In this document: positions 59,413-64,000 of the stretch, in pieces
How the letters are laid out: each line of letters starts with the position of its first letter
Numbering within the stretch: position 1 is the stretch's first letter
From: Nitrobacteraceae bacterium AZCC 1564
GTDB taxonomy: Bacteria > Pseudomonadota > Alphaproteobacteria > Rhizobiales > Xanthobacteraceae
NCBI GenBank assembly: GCA_036924835.1
Contig: JBAGRR010000001.1
Span: forward strand, 5,409,001 to 5,473,000
Direction: 5' to 3'
Length of the DNA: 64,000 nt
The notes under the pieces: generated by a model
Seen by the model: the letters and a program-made list of their open reading frames with translations, nothing else
What the model was told of the DNA's origin: nothing
Database searches by the model: none
Program-made: the position numbers and the translations under genes

Positions 59413-60480
59413 ATGGCCGCAGCGCGCAAGACACCGCGAAAGCTGGAGGCGATGGAGGCGCGTTCGGTCGACGAGATTCCAAAAGGCAGCGAATGGCAAT
59501 ATGAGCCGAAGTGGGACGGATTTCGTTGTCTGATCGAGCGCAAGAACGACTCCATCACGATGACATCGAAGTCCGGGCAGGATCTGACGCGCTATTTCCC
59601 CGAAGTGGTGGATGCAGCCCGTGCGATCGAAGAGGCGTCGTTCATCCTCGACGGTGAAATCGTCGTCCCACTTGGCCGGACACTGTCGTTCGACGCGCTA
59701 TTGCAGCGGATTCATCCGGCCTCAAGCCGCGTGCGGCGGCTCGCGGCTGAAACACCGGCGCTGTTTCTGACGTTCGATCTGTTGCGACAAGATTCGGAAG
59801 ATTTGTCCGAACAGCCGCTGACGAAACGCCGCCCCGCACTTGAGGCGCTGTTCAAGCGCGCCATCCGGTCAGGGAAAACATTCAGATTATCGCCGATGAG
59901 CACGCGGCTGAGCGATGCCCGCCGCTGGCTGACGTCCGCAGGTGGCGGTAGCGACGGTGTGATCGCGAAGCGCGCGGACATGCCGTATCAGGCTGGAAAT
60001 CGCGAAGGTATGCAAAAAATCAAGCGTTATCGCACGGCTGACTGTGTGATAGGCGGCTTCCGCTATGCCGAGCGCAAGCAGGCAGGCAAGGCGGTGGTCG
60101 GGTCAGTACTGCTCGGACTGTATGATGACGAGGGCCAACTCCATCACATCGGCTTCTCATCCGCCATCAAAGCCGACGAGCGTCCGGCGCTTACCAAAAA
60201 GCTGGAAGCGATCGAAACCGATCGAAGCTTCACTGGTAACACGCCCGGCGGGCCGAGCCGCTGGTCCACGAAGCGATCGGCGCAGTGGCAGCCGGTGAAG
60301 CCGAAATTCGTGGTTGAAGTATCCTACGATCATTTCACAGGTGGTCGGTTTCGGCATGGCACGGCGATCCAGCGATGGCGGCCGGACAAGAAGCCGTCGC
60401 AATGCACGATGGAGCAGCTCAAACAGAAGTCCGTGTCCTTAGCCAAGCTGCTACGAGGCGCGCCTGAAAGAGGCAAGTAA
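59413..60480 (+). CDS. ATP-dependent DNA ligase (LigC-type)
   Basis: 355 residues. The active-site lysine is Lys33 in EPKWDGFRCLIERK (KxDG), followed by LDGEIVVP, LFLTFDLLRQDSEDL, GGSDGVIAKRAD and the C-terminal OB-fold segment EVSYDHFTGGRFRHGTAIQRWRPDKKPSQCT. It seals nicks with ATP; such stand-alone ligases often work with Ku and LigD, which are not in this window. It sits in the stress-type cluster, so a role in repair during stationary phase or desiccation is a reasonable inference. Confidence 0.93.
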   Translation: MAAARKTPRKLEAMEARSVDEIPKGSEWQYEPKWDGFRCLIERKNDSITMTSKSGQDLTRYFPEVVDAARAIEEASFILDGEIVVPLGRTLSFDALLQRIHPASSRVRRLAAETPALFLTFDLLRQDSEDLSEQPLTKRRPALEALFKRAIRSGKTFRLSPMSTRLSDARRWLTSAGGGSDGVIAKRADMPYQAGNREGMQKIKRYRTADCVIGGFRYAERKQAGKAVVGSVLLGLYDDEGQLHHIGFSSAIKADERPALTKKLEAIETDRSFTGNTPGGPSRWSTKRSAQWQPVKPKFVVEVSYDHFTGGRFRHGTAIQRWRPDKKPSQCTMEQLKQKSVSLAKLLRGAPERGK

Positions 60481-60494
60481 CCAGCTATGCCGCT

Positions 60495-60519
60495 GGAACA
60501 CGTCGCGTGCCACATTGTT
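60495..60519 (+). promoter_or_regulatory. EcfG-like promoter upstream of YghA-type SDR
   Basis: GGAAC (60495-60499), 16 nt, TGTT (60516-60519): one mismatch to the CGTT box. It lies 45 nt before ATG 60564, in line with the exact EcfG site at 56386. Confidence 0.45.
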
Positions 60520-60563
60520 GATGAAAGAAAGAACGGGCGATGAGATCGCAGTCGGAGAGCTCA

Positions 60564-61418
60564 ATGAATTATCCAAAGCCACCATTTCCGGCGCAACAGC
60601 AATCGATGCCGGGATCGACGGCTGCGATGAATCCCCGGCCCGACCATGGTGAGCAAAGTTATAAAGGATCAGGACGGCTGACAGGACTGAAAGCCCTGAT
60701 CACCGGCGGCGATAGCGGCATCGGCCGCGCTGTTGCGATTGCATATGCCCGCGAAGGCGCGGACCTTCTCATCGCGTATCTGAATGAAGACAAGGATGCA
60801 CGGGAGGTCAAGGCGCTTGTCGAGCAGGAGGGGCGCAAGGCCATCCTTGCTCCCGGCGATATCCGGAGCGCGGAGCACTGCCGAAATCTGGTTAAGCGCG
60901 CTGTCGACGAGCTCGGCGGCATCGACATTCTTGTTAATAACGCAGCGCATCAGAACACTTTTCAGGACATCGTGGATATCTCAGACGAGGAGTGGCAGTT
61001 GACGTTCCAGACCAACATCCACGCCATGTTCTATCTCACCAAGGCCGCAGTCCCGCACATGAAGCCGGGGAGCGCCATCATCAACACCGCCTCGGTCAAT
61101 TCGGACATGCCAAATCCGACATTGCTGGCGTACGCCACGACGAAGGGGGCGATCCAAAACTTCACCGGCGGTCTCGCACAAATGCTCGCGGACAGAGACA
61201 TTCGGGTCAACGCCGTTGCGCCCGGCCCGATCTGGACACCACTTATTCCATCGACGATGTCGGAGCAGCGCGTCTCGAATTTCGGTAAGCAGGTTCCCAT
61301 GCAGCGGCCCGGCCAGCCGGCGGAACTCGCGACAACGTATGTGATGCTGGCAGATCCGCTCTCCAGTTACGTCTCCGGTGCGACCATTGCCGTCACCGGC
61401 GGCCGTCCTATTATCTAA
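60564..61418 (+). CDS. SDR oxidoreductase, YghA/general stress protein 39-like
   Basis: 284 residues. The N-terminal extension MNYPKPPFPAQQQSMPGS is typical of the YghA/YdaD group, then LTGLKALITGGDSGIGRAVAIAYAREGAD with the cofactor motif, NNAAHQNTF, and the active site NTASVNSDMPNPTLLAYATTKGAI (YATTK). GGAGAGCTCA precedes ATG 60564. Homologues are stress-induced in many bacteria, matching the candidate EcfG promoter. An upstream extension to 60540 is not needed. Confidence 0.9.
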   Translation: MNYPKPPFPAQQQSMPGSTAAMNPRPDHGEQSYKGSGRLTGLKALITGGDSGIGRAVAIAYAREGADLLIAYLNEDKDAREVKALVEQEGRKAILAPGDIRSAEHCRNLVKRAVDELGGIDILVNNAAHQNTFQDIVDISDEEWQLTFQTNIHAMFYLTKAAVPHMKPGSAIINTASVNSDMPNPTLLAYATTKGAIQNFTGGLAQMLADRDIRVNAVAPGPIWTPLIPSTMSEQRVSNFGKQVPMQRPGQPAELATTYVMLADPLSSYVSGATIAVTGGRPII

Positions 61419-61433
61419 TGTTCATCAACTTCC

Positions 61434-61458
61434 GGAACGTTGCGATCTGTGCGCCGCT
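61434..61458 (+). promoter_or_regulatory. EcfG-like promoter upstream of DUF2188-like gene
   Basis: GGAAC (61434-61438), 16 nt, CGCT (61455-61458): one mismatch. It lies 47 nt before ATG 61506. Confidence 0.45.
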
Positions 61459-61505
61459 CTCCACATGAGGATATGGCCACAGAGATATCGCGAGGGAGGC
61501 GAGAG

Positions 61506-61715
61506 ATGGGTTTGGCAAATTATGCCGTCGTGGAGCATGGCGGTACGTGGGTGATCTTGCACGACGGTGAGGCAGAAGGAGACTTCGAGACCAAGGAGGC
61601 CGCTTTTGTATCGGCGGTGTCGGCGGCGTCTCTCGCGGTCCGGGAAGGACACGAGGTTCACGTCAGTGCGCCGGGGCGCGAAGCTAGCGATGGAACGGCG
61701 TTAGGTTCACGATAA
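61506..61715 (+). CDS. DUF2188-like small protein
   Basis: 69 residues from ATG 61506, with GGGAGGCGAGAG upstream. YAVVEHGGTWVILHDGEAEGDFETKEAAFVSAVSAASLAVREGHEVHV (core VVEHGGTWVILHDGEAEG) matches the DUF2188 pattern of a two-strand-helix repeat, usually linked to stress responses. The frame is open up to 61440 but without a ribosome site; the candidate EcfG promoter would lie inside that extension. Function unknown. Confidence 0.75.
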   Translation: MGLANYAVVEHGGTWVILHDGEAEGDFETKEAAFVSAVSAASLAVREGHEVHVSAPGREASDGTALGSR

Positions 61716-61776
61716 GACCAACTGCTTTCCAGTGGAGGGGCAGATATTGCTCGGCTACGGTTCGGAGAGAATGGCC

Positions 61777-61989
61777 ATGCTATTTGAGGACTCCTTGCAA
61801 ATAGCGTGGGACTATTTGGACAGACTTGGAGAAATCGAAGAGCCTGCGATCGCTGCGCGCTATCTCTCGGAGACCATCGAGCGGCGGCTGCGCTCCGGCG
61901 AAGACCATCGCATTTTGTTATCAAACCATGCGATCAATGATTATCGCCGGTTCGTTCAGGAGAGACGCCGCCACGGTGACCGCTTGTAG
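61777..61989 (+). CDS. Small helical protein, function unknown
   Basis: 70 residues from ATG 61777 (GAGAG 7 nt upstream; longer starts at 61771 and 61732 possible). MLFEDSLQIAWDYLDRLGEIEEPAIAARYLSETIERRLRSGEDHRILLSNHAINDYRRFVQERR is mostly helical and charged (core IAWDYLDRLGEIEEPAIAARYLSETIE). It may be a small stress protein, as its relatives often neighbour such genes. Its 3' end overlaps the tail of the convergent DUF gene by 34 nt. Confidence 0.65.
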   Translation: MLFEDSLQIAWDYLDRLGEIEEPAIAARYLSETIERRLRSGEDHRILLSNHAINDYRRFVQERRRHGDRL

Positions 61990-62387
61990 ATCCGCCATGC
62001 CGCGATCGATGCGGCAGTCCAGGCAGCGGTCGCGCCCAGAAATGCCAGAGGCGAACTCTCCTCAACGGTCCACCAGAAAAACAGGGCGAACGCCAGCAAG
62101 CCAATACTTCCCAAGGCGGCACCGGCGGCCTCGAGTGCCGCTGCCTGCTGGCCGCGCCGTGTACCGGATAATCCGGCTTTATGTTTTCGCCGGATCTCGT
62201 GACGTTCGATGAGCGTCGCGCTGGCGCAGAAAATGGCGGGCAGGGCGAGAAAGAGACCGCCGATCGATGCGCCGAACGCAGAGCTCATCACGCCGGCAAA
62301 CACCGTCGCTGCGCCGCCAAGGGCAAAGCGGGTGAGGTATTCATACCACCGGCCTTCTTTCAGCGATGATAGCGAGAGCCGCAGCAT
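61956..62387 (-). CDS. DUF3147-like membrane protein
   Basis: 143 residues, four hydrophobic helices: YLTRFALGGAATVFAGVMSSAFGASIGGLFLALPAIFCASATLI and GSIGLLAFALFFWWTVEESSPLAFLGATAAWTAASIAAW (cores GGLFLALPAIFCASATLIE, IGLLAFALFFWW). GGLFLALPAIF is the DUF3147-type motif. The start ATG 62387 overlaps the previous gene's stop (TGATG), so the two are translated together. Probably inner membrane; function unknown. Confidence 0.7.
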   Translation of the reverse strand: MLRLSLSSLKEGRWYEYLTRFALGGAATVFAGVMSSAFGASIGGLFLALPAIFCASATLIERHEIRRKHKAGLSGTRRGQQAAALEAAGAALGSIGLLAFALFFWWTVEESSPLAFLGATAAWTAASIAAWRIYKRSPWRRLS

Positions 62388-62737
62388 CAGCCGTTTCCCA
62401 AAATCAAAAAGTGAAGGCCGACAGCAGCGGCCAACCATACCACAAGTGCGACGAGCGTCGCTGTGAACGCGCGTAAGCGCGCACGCATCAGCAAGTAACA
62501 GACGAGCAGGCTGTAGATGGCGAGCGCGATCGCTCCGAGCGCCATGCTTTGGGTTTGCATAGCAGCGTAGTGCGGGCCGTGCTGAACGACGGCGATAACA
62601 AGCGTTGCGAGTGCGACGGACGGTGCGGCGCCAAAGAGCCCCGCAAAGCTTTTCGGCCGGAGCATGTCGCCTAGCATGGCGAATGCCGACACTACGACGC
62701 CGCCGAGAAGGAAACGAATGGCATACTCGGCCATCAT
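62387..62737 (-). CDS. DUF3147-like membrane protein
   Basis: 116 residues with four helices: YAIRFLLGGVVVSAFAMLGDMLRPKSFAGLFGAAPSVALATLVIAVV (core GLFGAAPSVALATLVIAVV), QSMALGAIALAIYSLLVCYLLM and FTATLVALVVWLAAAVGLHFL. The AGLFGAAPSVA motif is related to that of the next gene, suggesting an ancient tandem duplication. Overlaps PAP2 by 4 nt and the downstream gene by 1 nt. Function unknown. Confidence 0.7.
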   Translation of the reverse strand: MMAEYAIRFLLGGVVVSAFAMLGDMLRPKSFAGLFGAAPSVALATLVIAVVQHGPHYAAMQTQSMALGAIALAIYSLLVCYLLMRARLRAFTATLVALVVWLAAAVGLHFLILGNG

Positions 62738-63309
62738 TGCCTCCGGCGTCTGGTTTCGAGCGATAACGGGAACCGCGTGAAGCGACGCACGACTCGCTCA
62801 GTGACGGCGCCGATGCCGAAGCCGATAATCACATCGCTTGTCCAGTGCGCCAGAATGACAATCCGCGAAACGGCAAGTCCGATGGTCGCGCCCCAAACCA
62901 TGTTGCGGTATTTCGGTCGCAGCGCCGTGGCCGCCGATGCCAGAGCACCCATGTGCACCGCATGGCCTGACGGAAATGCATCGTTCGCACGGCCGGAGAT
63001 CGGGATGCCGCGCCGGTGAGCGGAGCCGACGCATCGATCGGGGCGGGTCTGATTGACATATCGCTTCAGGATGTGGGGAAGGATGGCCGTGACCAGGGTG
63101 ACGGTGAAGACATGATCAGCCGCCGGGCGGAGAGAGCGCTTTTTCGCGTGCGCATAAACCCACGCCATGCCAGCGAACACCAGCAAAACTTTTTCGTCCG
63201 CGCCATAGGTTAATGTGCGCGCCAAAAGTTCAGGCAGCGGTTCGGCGTGAGCGGCGACAGCGTGGGCGATCTCGGTGTCCAGTTTGGTGGGACGGATCTT
63301 GATCGTCAT
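62734..63309 (-). CDS. PAP2-family phosphatase
   Basis: 191 residues with the three-part PAP2 motif: KRYVNQTRPDR (KxxxxxxRP), PSGHAVHMGAL (PSGH), and SRIVILAHWTSDVIIG (SRxxxxxHxxxD). It carries about five membrane segments. It dephosphorylates lipid phosphates such as phosphatidate or undecaprenyl pyrophosphate at the membrane. It is first in a three-gene overlapping operon (62734, 62387, 61956) with an exact EcfG promoter upstream. No signal peptide cleavage is expected. Confidence 0.9.
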   Translation of the reverse strand: MTIKIRPTKLDTEIAHAVAAHAEPLPELLARTLTYGADEKVLLVFAGMAWVYAHAKKRSLRPAADHVFTVTLVTAILPHILKRYVNQTRPDRCVGSAHRRGIPISGRANDAFPSGHAVHMGALASAATALRPKYRNMVWGATIGLAVSRIVILAHWTSDVIIGFGIGAVTERVVRRFTRFPLSLETRRRRQ

Positions 63310-63442
63310 TTCATTTGATCGCTTGCATCATCCTCGAATGAAGCATTCCAAAAAAGTCCCGACCGGGCTGTCCGACCGATCGGGCTAAAGTTCCCGCCGT
63401 CCCAAGGTGTGAAAGGGCGGCGGATGGTTCATGCAGTTTAGA

Positions 63443-63467
63443 AACGCCTGATGATCCATGATGTTCC
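63443..63467 (-). promoter_or_regulatory. Sigma-EcfG promoter of the PAP2 operon
   Basis: On the minus strand GGAAC (63467-63463), 16 nt, CGTT (63446-63443): exact match to the alphaproteobacterial general stress consensus. It lies 134 nt upstream of the PAP2 start. The rest of the 63310-63546 gap holds no supported gene. Confidence 0.75.
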
Positions 63468-63481
63468 CGTGCAGTGCTCGT

Positions 63482-63496
63482 GAACCACCACACGAG
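63482..63496. repeat. Hairpin repeat remnant N
   Basis: GAACCACCACACGAG matches the outer 3' end of the E/K/H-type hairpins. Nothing else of the element is nearby. Confidence 0.5.
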
Positions 63497-63546
63497 GGCT
63501 GGAACATTTGCGCCCTGCAGGATTTCAACTGGTAAAGGAGGCAACC

Positions 63547-63732
63547 ATGAACGAGCGCAGTCAGTGGAGCTCCGGGCAGGTGGACGATGGTCTTCCGCGC
63601 AAAAGCGAGGATGACATTCAACGTGAAGAGCTTGGGCCGCGCGGTGTTCCCGGACAGCCTGATCCCGCGAAGATGACGCCGCAGCGCGACAAGAAGACGC
63701 CCAAGTACATCGATCCGGGCCATACCTCCTGA
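63547..63732 (+). CDS. Small hydrophilic protein, function unknown
   Basis: 61 residues from ATG 63547 with AAAGGAG 6 nt upstream. Highly charged and disordered in character: MNERSQWSSGQVDDGLPRKS, then DPAKMTPQRDKKTPKYIDPGHTS. Low-complexity, proline- and charge-rich proteins of this kind are often stress proteins. It lies next to the EcfG-controlled genes. No family is recognised. Confidence 0.6.
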   Translation: MNERSQWSSGQVDDGLPRKSEDDIQREELGPRGVPGQPDPAKMTPQRDKKTPKYIDPGHTS

Positions 63733-63823
63733 GCGTTTCGAAATGTGGGGGCATTGGCTTCTGCGACAACGTTGATGGCCAAGCTTCAGCGGAGATCAGG
63801 AACGTTTCAACACAGGGGCGGTT

Positions 63824-63909
63824 CTAGTGTGGTGGTTCGAAAGTTCGCTTCATTTTCTCAGCTTCTCAGCGAGTCCTTCGAGCGAACTTCTGAACCTGAA
63901 CCACACTAG
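63824..63909. repeat. Hairpin repeat K (left-type) of pair K-L
   Basis: CTAGTGTGGT (63824-63833) pairs with ACCACACTAG (63900-63909); inner arms 63834-63849 and 63881-63896 pair at 14 of 16; TGA is unpaired on the 3' strand (63897-63899). It is the reverse-complement relative of hairpin E at 17822. Confidence 0.9.
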
Positions 63910-63922
63910 AATCATAAATTTA

Positions 63923-63998
63923 CTAGTGTCCTTTCGAATCCGACGTTCGCTACGAGGTGCGCCGCATTTTCAGGCGAACTTCGGATTCGGGACACTGG
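63923..63998. repeat. Hairpin repeat L (right-type) of pair K-L
   Basis: Starts CTAGTGTCC exactly 13 nt after K, has TTT on the 5' strand, CGAATCCGACGTTCGC pairing with GCGAACTTCGGATTCG (15 of 16), and ends GGACACTGG two bases before the window end. Reverse-complement relative of hairpin D at 17734. Confidence 0.9.
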
Positions 63999-64000
63999 AC

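Noticed and set aside
63799-63823. Third EcfG-like site (GGAAC-N16-GGTT) before hairpin K
   Set aside because: The -10 box has a mismatch at its first base and no gene follows within the window.

Overview
The window reads as chromosome of a high-GC alphaproteobacterium. Gene content and style point to the Bradyrhizobium / Rhodopseudomonas / Afipia / Tardiphaga group (Nitrobacteraceae): many LysR regulators, MHS-type MFS carriers, TctC and Liv-type uptake proteins, flavin-dependent monooxygenases, a formate/nitrite transporter next to a phosphatase-kinase fusion, and sigma-EcfG promoters. The genus is inferred from gene content, not proven. No tRNA, rRNA, CRISPR array, prophage or intact insertion sequence was seen.

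Layout. 1-3.1 kb: end of an RTX repeat protein, an EamA exporter divergent from an AraC regulator across a perfect 23-nt palindrome, and a VOC protein. 3.2-6.7 kb: nitrilase plus MHS carrier with a divergent LysR. 6.75-11.1 kb: LysR divergent from flavin reductase, MHS carrier and LLM monooxygenase, a two-component FMN monooxygenase module. 11.2-16.5 kb: amino acid permease, a sigma54-type promoter, FNT channel, PP2C/Ser-Thr kinase fusion, cytochrome c. 16.6-24.4 kb: TctC protein, FAD oxidase, small secreted proteins, L,D-transpeptidase, PheC-like binding protein, SDR with divergent HTH regulator. 24.4-30.5 kb: sirtuin, LysR with a DUF4865 / small membrane protein / isochorismatase set, then a molybdopterin oxidoreductase, ferredoxin reductase and MHS carrier.

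30.5-32.4 kb is gene-poor, with a possible structured RNA and two paired hairpins. 32.7-41.2 kb is a tightly overlapping operon: Liv-type ABC transporter (its binding protein carries two compensating frameshifts), fumarate-reductase-like flavoprotein, small 2Fe-2S protein, SsuA-like protein without signal peptide, and SsuD-like monooxygenase. It is best read as uptake and oxidative breakdown of an unknown organic, possibly organosulfur, compound. 41.3-43.9 kb: GMC oxidoreductase and its TAT-exported partner. 45.3-50 kb: response regulator, di-heme peroxidase and hybrid kinase. 50.2-56.2 kb: large wHTH-ATPase-TPR regulator and a four-gene operon of SDRs, a SnoaL-like protein and a GlcG-like protein. 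56.4-63.7 kb: a stress cluster (phospholipase D-VTT fusion, EEP nuclease, ATP-dependent DNA ligase, YghA-like SDR, PAP2, small proteins) with two exact GGAAC-N16-CGTT promoters.

The most unusual signal is a dispersed family of long hairpins bounded by CTAG-type ends: twelve copies and two remnants. They commonly occur as left-right pairs separated by exactly 13 AT-rich bases, with a 3-nt bulge on opposite strands of the two members. Stem sequences differ between copies but keep complementarity, which indicates selection or copying at the level of structure.
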